NCBI GenBank assembly: GCA_019054805.1
Contig: JAHQIY010000004.1
Span: 3,410,001-3,474,000, forward strand
Origin: Brachionus manjavacas
Lineage: Eukaryota > Rotifera > Eurotatoria > Ploima > Brachionidae
Direction of reading: 5' to 3'
DNA: 64,000 nt
Part shown: positions 48,200 through 59,815 of the stretch, piece after piece
How the letters are laid out: each line of letters starts with the position of its first letter
Numbering within the stretch: position 1 is the first letter of the stretch
Notes under the pieces: model-generated
The model's input: the letters and a program-made list of their open reading frames with translations, nothing else
The model's database searches: none
What the model was told of the DNA's origin: nothing
Made by a program: the position numbers and the translations under genes

Positions 48200-48262
48200 A
48201 AAAAGGTACTAGAAAAAGAAATGAGCCCATTCCCATTATCCACTAGGATAGAAAAGGGACAA
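48200..48262 (+). mobile_element. tRNA-derived SINE, 3' part
   Basis: ACTAGAAAAAGAAATGAGCC, TTCCCATTATC and CACTAGGATAGAAAAGGGAC match the 3' ends of the copies at 41131 (-) and 36170 (+). Confidence 0.5.
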
Positions 48263-48545
48263 TTATTTTTATAGTTTGACGGTGACCATATGAGGATGTA
48301 TGAATGAAAAGGCCATCATAGTATTCGATAATAGAAAACTTTGTCCAATTTTTTATGTACCAAGGTTTAGCTCAATGAAAATTGGCAAAAATATTTTTGT
48401 TCGTTTGTGGGCTTCATTTTTTAAGAGAAATTGATTAATTTAGATTAAGATTATTTTCATTTTCGATATTTCAGGATAGAAAAATTATTGCTCTAGGCTT
48501 TTGTACTATTTTTCAAAAGGAGCAATTTATGAATAAGCAAAAAGT

Positions 48546-49440
<895 letters not shown>

Positions 49441-50434
49441 TTTAAAAGTCAAGTCAAATCCAAGTCCGTACGTGGAAGTTTGAAAAAAAATTAAAAAAAT
49501 TCAGGACTTGGACTTTATTTTGGAACTTTTAAGCAACTCTGTTTTTTTTTCAAGGAAGTTCTAAATAAATTTTTTAGGATTAAATTATGAATTTGGCCAG
49601 GTCTGATGCTGCTTCACTTTTCAATCTTTTTAAAGAAATAATAATTAATTCATTTGGGCAATCCGATTAAATCTTTTAAAATGGGCCATCAATGCAAACA
49701 AATGTAAAAATAGCTTGATGCATCATCAATGAGCAGTGATACATTTCATCATGTACCATCGATAGATAATTGATGAAATTCAAATTTACGGATATTTTAT
49801 TTAAATAAAAAAATCAAATCTATTTTTTATTTAAATTTAATATTATTAAACAATTTTAGTGTTTAATTTTGGTACTAGAAAAGCATTATTTCTCTATTTT
49901 ATTATTTATTTGTTTTTCTGTGCCAAACTAAAACTCCTTGAGATAAAAAATATAAATTGAAAGTAAAAATAAAATAAAAGTGAAAGAAGTTAAAATATTA
50001 TATGAAAGAAAATAAAAAAAACATGCAAAATTGATGACAGGTGCAACAAGTTTAAGTATTGAGCAGATCAGCAAAGAATGAAGAAATAGTAAGGCTAGGG
50101 TTAGGACTAAATACATATTGATTCGAAACCTGCTTTGTATTCTACAACCAGCTTGATAACCAATGGAATAGAATGATTCAGTCCTGTTCCAACATATCTC
50201 TCACTCAACTCAAAAAGTCGATTCGAGACTGTTAGTAATCTATGTTTATTAAAAGCCTTGTGATGTAAAATGTTTGAGGGAGTTTTGTATTTTAGATTTA
50301 GAATAGACCGAACTGCTGAATTTTGAATTACTTATATTTTTTTAATATTAGTTTCTGAAGATCAGTTAAAACATGGGAAAGTATAATCCAAAATGGATCG
50401 AATTTAAGATAAAAAAAGCTTTCCTCAAGTTTTA

Positions 50435-50859
50435 TAATTTTTTATTAAATTGAGCCTTGAATTAAAAAGTTCTTTAATTTCATAGAATTAAAAAGTTCGT
50501 TTATCATAGAATTAAAATTTAATTTAGAATCGAATACCAAGAAACTTAGTCTCTGTTTTTGAGCTGAAATTGTCAAGAATATTCAAATAATTTCCGATTC
50601 CCTTATACACTTGTAAAAAATTACTAATTTAAATTAATTCTTCAAATTCAGGTTTATTTAAAATATTTATTGATCAAAAAATGTTCAAAAATTAAAAAAA
50701 AATTTTCAATGAATGCATGCTTTAGTTTAAAAAATTCCAATTGATTTACCAGAGCATAATTTTTTATTAAATTGAGCCTTGAATTAAAAAGTTCTTTAAT
50801 TTCGTTTATCATAGAATTAAAATTTAATTTAGAATCGAATACCAAGAAACTTAGTCTCT
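50435..50859. repeat. Direct duplication of LINE sequence around the ferritin-flank insert
   Basis: Copy 1 is 50435-50554 (120 bp, with a 17-bp internal extra duplication). Copy 2 is 50757-50859 (103 bp). Outside that 17 bp they match base for base by eye. Between them lies the 201-bp insert 50556-50756. Confidence 0.85.
50556..50756 (+). repeat. 201-bp copy of the ferritin 3' UTR/flank
   Basis: Matches 53123-53323 over its full length with two mismatches (near 50595-50600), in the same orientation. Confidence 0.9.
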
Positions 50860-51229
50860 TTTTTTCTAAGATTTTATTTATTTCTATAGATTCTCAAGTT
50901 TAGATTAGCCTTTTTCTTGTTATATTTTGAAAAGACCATTGAACAAGACTTTTCAACTAACATTTTCATTTTCCACTTGCAAAGCCACTGTTTTAGTTCT
51001 TCTAAGTACTAATTGATTTTATTTCCAAATTACCATGTTTCTTATAAATGAAAAAAAGAGAAGATGGTCAACATTCATTATTTGTTTAATGCACATTATA
51101 AATAATAATGAACTGATAAATGATCCTTGAGGCACACATGTGGTTATTGAAAATTTTTCAGTAATATGACCATTTAAGGCCCTGGAATGATGGACTATTA
51201 TTCAAGCTTATAAAAATGAACCTCCCACT

Positions 51230-51380
51230 ACCTCATTCACTGGATAAAGTTTTTTTCTTGACTCAAGCAAATTCAAAGTAAACTTTAATGGTCATCACTG
51301 AAGAATCTTCAATATCCGCAGGCGTGCCTCAAGGATTAGTTATCAGTCCATTAATATTATATTTTAACTTAGTTATTTTT
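51230..51380 (+). mobile_element. LINE reverse transcriptase fragment (+ strand)
   Basis: Reads VITEESSISAGVPQGLVISP then LILYFNL, the classic AGVPQG..L.P.L motif of LINE reverse transcriptases. It is very short and lies between two minus-strand LINE relics. Confidence 0.65.
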
Positions 51381-51429
51381 TTTACTTTTATTTTATTTTT
51401 TCTTGATTTTTAATTTTTGTCTTTTTTTT

Positions 51430-51995
51430 ATCTGGTGCAGATAGTAGTATTAGTAGTTCTTGCTGCGAAATCTATCACGTAAATTGTCTGATCCCATCTT
51501 CACCATTTGACAGTGTGGAGTTGTAGCAGCCGATTCCGTTAAATTTATCTAAGGTCGCTTTGAAGCTAGCGATTTACTTTGATATTACCACATTTTCGGG
51601 CAACTTATTCTAATGCGGCACTACCCTGTTTGAGCAAAAAGCATGTCTTGAGCTCACCGCAGCAGAAAAATCGTTTCTAATTTGAGCACGGAAACTCTCT
51701 TTCTATGGACTCAGAGAGAGAATATTCCCTCTTTGGAAAGACCCTTGTTTTCACATCTATTCACCAGATCTCTAACCAGGTCCACCTTTTCTGATCCATT
51801 CACTAATTTGTGCATTCCAATCAAATCCCCTCTTACTCTTCTTTCGCTTAGCCTTGTCAGTCCCATTCCAGCCAACCTCATATCATATGACATGTTTCTT
51901 AGTAACACCGGTATCTTTGTTGTCCGCTCTTGCACCTTCTCTAACACATTCACATCCCTTTTCGTCTCACCGTGGATAAATGCAATCTTACCCAC
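51430..51995 (-). mobile_element. LINE 3' region relic (RT C-terminus)
   Basis: Minus-strand frame 51995-51711 reads FIHGETKRDVNVLEKVQERT, LRNMSYDMRLAGMGLTRLSE and RRVRGDLIGMHKLVNGSEKV. It continues after a stop with SRHAFCSNRVVPH and KLPENVVISKVN. It then reaches CGCAGCAAGAACTACTAATA, a diverged version of the CCGCAGCTAGTTATTATT tail. The opposite-strand open frame is a shadow. Confidence 0.8.
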
Positions 51996-53122
51996 AACCT
52001 CTTCTCTCTACTTGTAAATGCTCGAGACAAGCAAATAAAAAAATAAAATAAATTAATTAATTTCATTCTTAAATTAATACTAATCATAGATTTATTATAC
52101 TGATCATTTAAATAAAAGCCTTATAATTTAAGACAGCTAGAATCTAATCGAACCAATAGCCAAATCGAATTGTGGAGAGAAAGACTTTGAGTATTTTTAT
52201 TCAAGGTTAATAAATTTCTTTTTAATCAAAAGATCAATATTGAAGTTTTCAACAATTGAAAATTATATTTTCAATACGATTAACTCAATTTATAAAGATT
52301 TTGCTGCAAAATTTGAATTATTTAACTTAAATACCATGTTGAAAATTTTTTCAGGAATCATTAACTAAATTGAAATTTTATGATTTTATATAAAATTTTA
52401 TGGGAATATTATTTCAACACAATTCGATTTCTTCTAAGCGCAAAAAATTGTATTTAAGAAAAAAACATTTAACACAAAAAAATTGTGCTTGAAAATAATT
52501 CTTAAAAGAAATTTTTTTTCAACACAAAAATATTTATAATAATATAAATTTTAAATCTTATTTTTTATTTAATGATAATAAAGTATATTCCGAAGCTTAA
52601 AAAAAGATATTAAAAAAAAACTAATCTCTAGAAAAGCATTTTTCCGCATTTTTTGCTCTACCTCTTTTAGGTTTATTGACAAATTGGTCCTTTTTTTTAA
52701 ACAGTTCTTCTAATGACAATAAATGTGCACAATATCCTTATTCAGTGAAAAACTTGCAGGAACATTTCTTACTGTTAGGGTTAGCTTTAGTTGAATGCAT
52801 TTCTTCATTTTTAATTTTTGTGCTAAAAGTATTTTTTTTCAAATTTTAATTTTTGTGTTGAGAAGAAATCATTTTGTGCTGAGCGTTTTGAAATTGTGTT
52901 GAATGGTTATTTTTTTGTGTTGAAAAGGTAGACCCAAATTTTATTTAATATTTAAAAAAAAATAAGTTTGAATAATTGAAGTGTTAATCAGTCTCTTGAG
53001 ACCTTGAGGGATAGTCATTAGCCTGTTGATAAACCTTGAAATTATTAAACAATAAAAATATTGAATGACAAAGATGAGAGAATATCAGTTGAATCCATTA
53101 AATTATTTACAAAAAATTATTT
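51996..53122. other. Non-coding A+T-rich DNA
   Basis: No gene. Around 52430-52930 the word AACACAAAA/TTTTGTGTTGA recurs in both orientations, which may be an old inverted repeat. Confidence 0.45.
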
Positions 53123-53323
53123 TTTTTGAGCTGAAATTGTCAAGAATATTCAAATAATTTCATATTCCCTTATACACTTGTAAAAAATTACTAATTTAAA
53201 TTAATTCTTCAAATTCAGGTTTATTTAAAATATTTATTGATCAAAAAATGTTCAAAAATTAAAAAAAAATTTTCAATGAATGCATGCTTTAGTTTAAAAA
53301 ATTCCAATTGATTTACCAGAGCA
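53123..53323. repeat. Ferritin 3' UTR/flank block, copied at 50556
   Basis: This block starts 30 nt after the ferritin stop codon. It includes the gene's likely poly(A) signals (AATAAA on the minus strand near 53240-53255) and about 110 bp beyond them. It is 201 bp long with two mismatches to 50556-50756. Confidence 0.9.
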
Positions 53324-53352
53324 GAGCCGTTAAAAAAATTAAATTAATTAAA

Positions 53353-53865
53353 TTAATGAAGATCCTTGTCGAAAAGAAATTCTCCCAAGCCAGGTCCTGC
53401 ACGTTTAAGTTTAGTGATCATTTCACTTATCTGTTTGATTGATTCAACTTGTTCATCCAAGAACTCACCCTCGATAAAATCGCTCAAATGAGCATCATTA
53501 TTTTTGGAAGCGAGCTCGTGCAAATCAAGCAAAGATTGGTTCACTTTTTTCTCAAGTTCCAAAGCGGCCTCCAAAGCCTCCAATCCAGATCCCCATTCAT
53601 CTCTTTCCGGCTTGGCTACTTCTCTTAAAACAACCCGGCCACCTCTCTTATTCTGGTACTTCATTAGCTTCTCAGCATGCTCTCTCTCTTCATCTGATGA
53701 ACTTTTAAAGAATTTGTAAAATCCTGGCAATGCTACATCATCACGATCAAAGTAAAATGCCATTGAGTGATACACATAGCTCGCTGTCAGCTCTATGTTT
53801 ATTTGCCGATTGAGACCTGCTTCGGATTCTTGGTGAAAATTTTGTCTAACTTTGCTTAAACTCAT
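53353..53865 (-). CDS. Ferritin heavy-chain-type subunit
   Basis: A cytosolic iron-storage subunit of 170 residues that assembles into 24-mers and oxidises Fe(II). In this numbering the ferroxidase ligands are present: Glu25 and Tyr32 ([11 protein letters not shown]), Glu60 and His63 ([10 protein letters not shown]), Glu105 in the ELEKKVNQ region and Gln139 in [11 protein letters not shown]. They correspond to human FTH1 Glu27, Tyr34, Glu62, His65, Glu107 and Gln141. No signal peptide is present, unlike secreted insect ferritins. I chose ATG 53865 ([13 protein letters not shown]); the frame is open 9 codons further only from a GTG, and that extension is the iron-responsive element. No intron interrupts the coding region, but a 3' splice site ends at 53911, so the 5' UTR is spliced. 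The 3' flank is duplicated at 50556. Confidence 0.95.
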   Translation of the reverse strand: MSLSKVRQNFHQESEAGLNRQINIELTASYVYHSMAFYFDRDDVALPGFYKFFKSSSDEEREHAEKLMKYQNKRGGRVVLREVAKPERDEWGSGLEALEAALELEKKVNQSLLDLHELASKNNDAHLSDFIEGEFLDEQVESIKQISEMITKLKRAGPGLGEFLFDKDLH

Positions 53866-53878
53866 TTTTGTCGTGTTG

Positions 53879-53905
53879 GTTTGAACAGTCACTGCTGGTG
53901 CAAAC
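53879..53905 (-). promoter_or_regulatory. Iron-responsive element (IRE) in the ferritin 5' UTR
   Basis: On the minus strand: a perfect 5-bp lower stem (GTTTG 53905-53901 with CAAAC 53883-53879), then a single unpaired C (53900), a 5-bp upper stem (ACCAG with CTGTT, one C-U mismatch), and a CAGTGA hexaloop (53894-53889). This is the canonical IRE layout: C bulge five nucleotides 5' of a CAGUGN loop. Iron-regulatory proteins bind such elements and block ferritin translation in low iron. It lies 13 nt before the ATG and 5 nt after the splice acceptor. Confidence 0.85.
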
Positions 53906-53925
53906 TTTATCTGGAAAAAAAATTT
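53906..53925 (-). other. 3' splice site of the ferritin 5' UTR exon
   Basis: A T-rich tract followed by CCAG (AG at 53912-53911), so the exon begins at 53910. The donor, or a spliced-leader source, was not identified. Confidence 0.55.
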
Positions 53926-54571
53926 TTAACTTATGACTAAGAATCGTGATCAAAATTAGAGAGTTAAATATAGTAAGCCCAAATTATACAATAAGATTTT
54001 ATTAAATAATCTAAAATGTCTTTTATACTGCAATTATTTTCATTTTAAATTATAATTTTAGTATACAATTGCTGATATATGTGTAAATATGTGCAGGTTA
54101 ATGCGTCTTTATTTTCATAGACTTTTTAAATATGTTTACAAAACTTCCAGATTTTTTTAATAAGTTTAACATTTTTTTAAAATTTTTTAGACCCTCTTAT
54201 CAACAAGTTAAAGATGTTTATCTTTTTTATTGGAAATGATGTTCTCCAATTTAAAAATTTTTAGCAACCCTAATTTTTTTATCATTTATAATTTTATTGC
54301 ATTTTTATTAAGATTAGCATTTCATTTGCAAAAAATAATTTTTTGAAAAATTAAAAACCATAAGGAAGGAAATTAAGAACTATAGAATTAGTATTTCAGC
54401 TTTATTCAATTTAATCATAAATGGACTCGGCTGTTACTTACCTGTAAATTATTTGTAACTAGTGATGTTTATTTTTATTACTTTTCAATCAAAAATTTAT
54501 AATTATGTACAATTTATTTAAATTAAGTCTAAAAAAATATAAACAATAACAATTTTTCTATTTTTGTGTTA
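53926..54571. other. Non-coding DNA upstream of ferritin
   Basis: Presumably holds the 5' UTR intron and promoter of ferritin. I cannot assign the first exon. Confidence 0.4.
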
Positions 54572-55090
54572 TCAAAGCTTTTTTGCTTTGTCGCTTCTAC
54601 CAGCTTTCTTTTTTGGTTCAACTGCTGATGTAATGTAACGCATTGGAATTGTGGCTAATTTTAGATTAACGGCTATTGATATTAAATGATAGCAGTGATA
54701 ATTTTTTAGATAGAACCAAAAACTACATTTACTAGTGGCCGAGTTATCTGTGTTAAAATCGATAATTTTAATATTGGCTATATAATCCATTAGTAAATCG
54801 AAATTTAAATCTTTAATCTTTGAACAGTTCTTATTTATTAGTAACTGTTTATAAAATCATTCAATGCTTTTGTAGTCAAAATAAAAACTTTTGATTTTTT
54901 TCCACCAAAACGCTTTAAAATAGATTCAGGTGAACGTGAAAAATCATCAGCCATCCCTCATGTTTTAGCGTTAACATTATATGATGTACTAAACTGTCTT
55001 TAAGTTAATGAATCTTTAGACCATTTTTTAAGCATTTCATACGCGTTTCTTAGATTAGAATTGACAGCTAAGCGTTCTCTTAACGTATGG
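54572..55090 (-). pseudogene. MULE transposase C-terminal relic (SWIM-type region)
   Basis: Minus-strand reading begins near 55085 with ERLAVNSNLRNAYEMLKKWS then KDSL. After frameshifts, 54790-54572 reads CSFWFYLKNYHCYHLISIAV ... KKKAGRSDKAKKL and a stop. The C.x(n).C.H spacing followed by a basic GR.DKAKK tail fits a degraded SWIM zinc finger and C-terminus of a MULE transposase; the second Cys of the CxC is lost. Confidence 0.55.
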
Positions 55091-55534
55091 AAAAATATTT
55101 AATTATATCACTAAACTAAGCATTAATTTTAATGAAATAAAAAAACTAAGCAAAAAATAATAATTTAAACACTAAATTAAGTATTAAACATTCAATTTTT
55201 TTGAAATTAGATAATAACCCTGCTGGCAAATTTAAAAACTTTGTGGATTCAGTATTAAGTGAATTTGTCTTCATAGAAGTATGAATAACTTTTTTTAAAA
55301 TAAATTATTATTTAACTAAGGTGAATCAGGAGGTTTGAGATTCTACTTAAGTTGCATAAGGAAAATTCGCTGTTAGACATATACCGAATTCCCTTGTTCG
55401 ATTGAATTTTATCATGATTGAATATATGTTAATTATTTTATTCTCAGTTATTAAATAAAACGTTATATATTTTTATCTTAAAGTTATGTTAAAAAGTTTA
55501 AAAAAAATAACTAAATTTATTTTTCGTTATTTTT
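55091..55534. other. Non-coding A+T-rich DNA
   Basis: Nothing recognised. Confidence 0.5.
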
Positions 55535-56530
55535 ATAAATGACATCCCAAGCGTTTTGAGTAGCCTAATTAAACTATTCGCAGATGATACAAAAGTGATT
55601 AACATCATCAGAAATCGTCAAGACGTAGAACAACTACAGTTAGACATCGACAAGATTGTTAATTGGTCAATTGATTGGCAATTAAAATTTAACGACGACA
55701 AATGCAAATTTATGTTCTTCAAAAGTAATAATATTAATTCAGTCGAATTATTAATGAACAACTTACCAATGAAGCAAACTAGCGTCGAAAGAGATCTTGG
55801 AATATATCTAACTGATGACCTCAAATGGACTCACCAAGCGGCACAGGCGGCAAACAAAGCAAATGCAGTACTAGGCCAACTCAAGCAAGCGTTCAAATAC
55901 TGGTCCAAAAGTTCGTTTAAACAGCTGTATATGGCATTTGTGAGGCCACATCTGGAGTATGCTGTAGCAAGCTGGAGTCCTTGTACCAAAAAGGAATCAA
56001 ATATCTTAGAACAAGTGTAAAGACGAGCTACGAGATTAGTTATAAATTTAAAGAGAGCTAGATTATGACAAAAGACTTACCAGATTGGGTTTGACGACGC
56101 TAAAGACAAGACGTGAACGGGGAGATTTAATCGAGACCTTCAAAAATATTAAACGGTCTGATTACAATGGAATGACAAAATCCGTTTATCAAAATCAACG
56201 CACTGTCAAGTAACAGTCCAGCTGGAGGAATTCGTGGACATCGAAGAAAATTGACCAAGAAATTGACAAGAATAAAGGACAGGGAGAGCTTTTTGACAAA
56301 AAGGGTGGTTAACGCGTGGAACAAATTACCGACTGAAGTTGTCAATGCAACATCTAAAAATGATTTCAAAAACAAACTTGATTATCTAAAACTAAACAAT
56401 TAATTTATTTATATTTACATAAGTGTGTCATTATGATGGATTATGTTGAAATCAGACAGCTACCATAGCAAGCCTATAAATAGCCTTGCTCCGCAGCTAG
56501 TTATTATTATTATTATTCCTATTATTATTA
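55535..56530 (+). mobile_element. 5'-truncated LINE with RT palm, 3' hairpin and (TTA)n tail
   Basis: Starts inside the reverse transcriptase: NDIPSVLSSLIKLFADDTKV (catalytic FADD), then VERDLGIYLTDDLKWT, KQLYMAFVRPHLEYAVASWS and a stop at 56020. Beyond it, in shifting frames, come RRATRLVINLKRARL, a GRFNRDLQKY-type stretch and VVNAWNKLPTEVVNATSKND. The 3' UTR has GCTACCATAG, a hairpin AGCAAG...CTTGCT with an inner CTAT/ATAG stem, CTCCGCAGCTAG and (TTA)n at about 56502-56530. It was inserted truncated and has since decayed. Confidence 0.85.
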
Positions 56531-56532
56531 TT

Positions 56533-56700
56533 AATTTTTCAATAAATTGTAATGGACTCCCAAACTGCTTGGAATGGAACTTAGTCCTAACTTTCAGTCT
56601 CATGCTCGAAATTACATAACGCTAGATGGATTGTTTTCGTATTAAAAAATAAATAAAAATAAAATGTTTGGCTAGTTTGAATAGCATACAAAAATTAATT
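56533..56700 (-). repeat. Dispersed repeat family B, long copy
   Basis: Core 56550-56608 (TTGGAATGGAACTTAGTCCT, TTTCAGTC). Similarity to the copy at 35038 continues through ATGTTTGGCTAGTTTGAATA near 56665, so the family extends to at least 170 bp. Confidence 0.6.
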
Positions 56701-56734
56701 AGTTCAAAAAAAAATAAAATAAAAAAAATATAAT

Positions 56735-58325
56735 TGAATAATAATAATATAAATAATAATATTAAATAGCTATGATGTGGATTATTACATGAAATGAGGT
56801 TTACAGCTCACTGTAATAGTTTTCTTAATTTGTCAAGTTTGCTTTTGAAACTATTAGTATCTTTTGAATCTACAACATCTCTTGGTAGACAGTTCTAAAA
56901 TGTTGACACTCTTTTTAAAAAAAGGTGTGACGTTGATCGCAATTTTTAACAAGCTGTCTTTCTACTACAAATTCATATGATCTCAATTGTGGTGCTATTG
57001 AATCTAATCCTGTATTTTTAAATAAAACTTTATTAAACTAATTCACTTCATCAAAGCCTTTGACAATTTAGAACATTTGTATTAGACCACCACGCAATCT
57101 TCTAATTTCTAGTGTTGTTAAAATAAGCTCTTTTAATCTATCGATGTATTCTAACCGATTAATACTAGGTAAAGCTTTGTAGCTCTTCTTTGTACCGACT
57201 CGAGCGCATTTATATCTTTCTTCCAGTGTGGTCTTCAAAGTACTACACCATACTCAAGGTGAGGACGTACAAAGGCTTTGTATAGCATACAAATAGAGTT
57301 TTTGTTCGGGAATTTAAAAGTTTTTGTAAATAGAGCTAAGACTTAATTTGCTTTGCTTATGGCTGAATTGATTTGAACTGACCATTTGAAACCTTACATT
57401 TTTCTTCGTTCAAACAAATCAGTCAATGACATGTCCATTTTTTATTTATATTCAAATCATCTTTTAAGATTTCAACTTTGTTGATATCATCTAATAAAGT
57501 CCCAATTTTCGTATCGTCTGGAAAAGGTCATTGAAACATTTTATTTTTTTCGCTTAAATCAGTTGTATAAATAATAAAAAGGAGAGGTCCAAGAACCGAT
57601 CCTTGAGGTACACCGCTGGTTACTTTTTTCAAATTGAAACATTATCACCCATCAACACTCATTTTTTTCGATTATCTAAGAAAGCCCTGATCCAATCGAC
57701 AATTTTTTTATCAAAACCATATTTTGCTAGCTTTAATGAGTCTTTTGTGTGGTACAGTATCAAAAGCTTTAGCAAAGTCAAGATAAACAATGGCAAATGA
57801 AAATCGCTTATTTAAGGCTTCAGTTGCAAAATTCATCATTTCCAATAAGTTTGTAATGCACGACTTTTTTCCAAAAAACTATGTTGTAATTGCTAATGAT
57901 ATTGCTAATGATTCAGCTGTTTTATTTAAAACAGCTGGACTAATAAATTCGGATCCCATACTTTTAAAGCTATCGAGAAATTTAAGTTCATTTGTTACGT
58001 TTAAAAGCGAGAAAGATTACTTGAATTTTGAGTAAAGTTCGCAATAGATCAATCAGAATTTATGTTGAGACACAATCTTGATTTTAACCACATTATAATC
58101 ACCTATACCATACCGGTAACTAGTCATGTTTGCATCATTTTTACGATTAAGTTCACTTCGTTTTTCAACGAGTTTCTTAGTTCACGTTGTGCAAACGTAA
58201 GGTCCGGAGAAATATACACATTATTAAACGTTTTATTATCTTTAAGATTTTTTAAAATAATAAATTTACTTATTCGTCGTTTAATTCGATTAATTATATA
58301 TTAGTGTTTCAGTTAATTTCAGTTA
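56735..58325 (-). mobile_element. LINE relic spanning ORF1 end to RT C-terminus
   Basis: Minus strand, from 58320: NLKDNKTFNNVYISPDLTFA then QRELRNSLKNEVNLI (a LINE ORF1 C-terminal signature). After a deletion it reads KFLDSFKSMGSEFISPAVLN, IVYLDFAKAFDTVPHKRLIK, VTSGVPQGSVLGPLLFIIYT, FPDDTKIG (the FADD box with Pro for Ala), and finally FKSKLDKLRKLL with an A+T-rich ATT tail at about 56740-56770. Numerous stops and frameshifts; inactive. Its tail faces that of the plus-strand LINE at 55535. Confidence 0.8.
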
Positions 58326-58914
58326 TTTAAAATTTTATACCAGTTTATTTTGTTTTAATAGTGCGTTATTTTGGTAAATTAATAAAGCTACAACTTAGAT
58401 CTTTAATTTTATTAAAGATTTTTATTCAAAAATATATCTACAAAATACTTTTTTTTTTGCAATGGTTGTAATGGAGAAAAAATCTTCACCATGTTATAAG
58501 ATTTGTATATGAAGTTGAGCAGAGTCTAAGTAACTGTCTTTTTTAGTCGAATATTAATAATCAATCAATTGATTCAATCAATCTAATAGTAGTTAATTAA
58601 TTTAAAAAAGTGCTAATTTAATTTGATAATTTTTTAAATAGCGCACAAAAAAAGAGTAAAATAAATTAAACATATATTATCAAATAAATGCTCTTTCCAA
58701 ATTTTTTTTACATGTCAAATAGTCAATTGTAAACGGCGTAGGTTGAAACTCACATATAGTAAGTTAAAAAAAACGTAAACAGAGAAACAGACACATAAAT
58801 TTTTTTATAATTTAATGAAACGTGATAAATACATATAGAAATTGTATAGCTTTTAGGAAAACAAAAGTCAATTTTATTTATCAAAGTAAAAAAGTGGATT
58901 AAAAACATAAATAT
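58326..58914. other. Non-coding A+T-rich DNA
   Basis: No recognisable feature. The 82-residue minus-strand frame at 58750-58998 is out of frame with the MULE relic and looks spurious. Confidence 0.45.
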
Positions 58915-59240
58915 TTTAGTCGTATTAATTTTCTTTTTCCCTAGAGGTAACCATAAAACATATAGGAAAGAATATACGCTTAATATCTGTCGCACCAAAC
59001 ACTATAAGAGGAAATCCGTACTTAACGACTTTTTAAGTACAGTCTGGATGGAAAATTGAACCTATTTTGATGTGTGACAACAACTGCTTAGAAGTAACCC
59101 CAAGATGAAAGTGGGTCTCTTCATTACCGTCGTTAATGTCTACACCATAATAGAACGGTTGGTCATTTGGAAAGTTTTGAAAGTCAATATCTGTGCAAGT
59201 CTTTCCCATTATATGATCGCTAAGACCTTCGATACTGTTA
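58915..59240 (-). pseudogene. MULE transposase core relic
   Basis: Minus-strand reading: GLSDHIMGKTCTDIDFQNFP, NDQPFYYGVDIND, LLSHIKIGSIFHPDCT, a stop, then KVVKYGFPLIVFGATDIKRI and FFPICFMVTSREKE. The D.TYK...GFPL.V.G..D....FFP.C pattern around the first catalytic Asp is the MULE transposase core. It is interrupted by one TAA where Tyr is expected and truncated on both sides. Confidence 0.65.
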
Positions 59241-59764
59241 ACAGACGAAAAATAAACTAATTTTTTTATACCAGTTGAATCAACAATTTATGTTTTTTTC
59301 ACTATTGAAGAAACATTTTATGTTTTTTTAACATTTTCAAAAAATAATGCTTAACTTTATGTTTTTTTATCTGCTCCAATATGTTCAAATTTTATTTTCA
59401 TATTTATGTGGTGTTTTTTAATTTTCACTTTTTTATGTGAGTTTAATCCTCTACCCAATCATACTTAAAAGCTATTCACGAAACTTATCTTCACAAAATG
59501 GTATCTATTAACAACTCATTTTGAAAAAATAGTCAATATTAAATTTATATTCCTTTTAATGAAAATAAATTAAGGCCTTGATTAGGTTCCATCTTGGAAA
59601 TTCTTCTATATTCTAAATTTTCTTTATAAAAATAAAATCTATTAAAAGAAAGAAAAATAAATTATTTTTTGATTTCAAATTTGTTATCAAAATTTAATCG
59701 CGTATAATATAAAAAAATAACAAAAATTATTATTTGAAAAACTGAAGTAAGGATCATTTTTAAT

Positions 59765-59815
59765 TATTATCATTTATTTGTTTTTTTTGTGCCGAGCTAA
59801 AGCTCCTTCAGAATA
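59765..59815 (-). repeat. LINE 3'-tail repeat, family A, best copy
   Basis: TTATTTGTTTTTTTTGTGCC then GAGCTAAAGCTCCTTCAGAA. The GAGC/GCTC hairpin is intact. On the minus strand it ends in an (AAAT)-like tail. Confidence 0.65.

Larger units (their letters stand above)
49895..51170 (-). mobile_element. LINE relic, source of the family A tail
   Basis: Minus-strand reading begins at about 51165 with CVPQGSFISSLLFIMCIKQI (RT motif with the VPQGS signature). It continues with LKQWLCKWKMKML, RLSFLVFDSKLNFNSMINEI and SRLNLIKN. After an interruption it reads SILDYTFPCFN, IQNSAVRSILNLKYKTP and RLFELSERYVGTGLNHSIPL. It ends with the family A tail: a CTCAAGGAGTTTTAGTTTGG-like block followed by A+T-rich (AAAT) repeats. 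The palm FADD box is degraded. The unit is interrupted by a 201-bp copy of ferritin 3' flanking DNA at 50556-50756. Confidence 0.75.

Noticed and set aside
53353..53892. Ferritin starting at the upstream GTG
   Set aside because: The GTG start is non-standard for a eukaryotic gene, and the extension is the iron-responsive element; ATG 53865 matches the family N-terminus.
57790..58304. Plus-strand proteins of 81 and 80 residues
   Set aside because: They are antisense to LINE reverse transcriptase and ORF1 sequence that reads sensibly on the minus strand.
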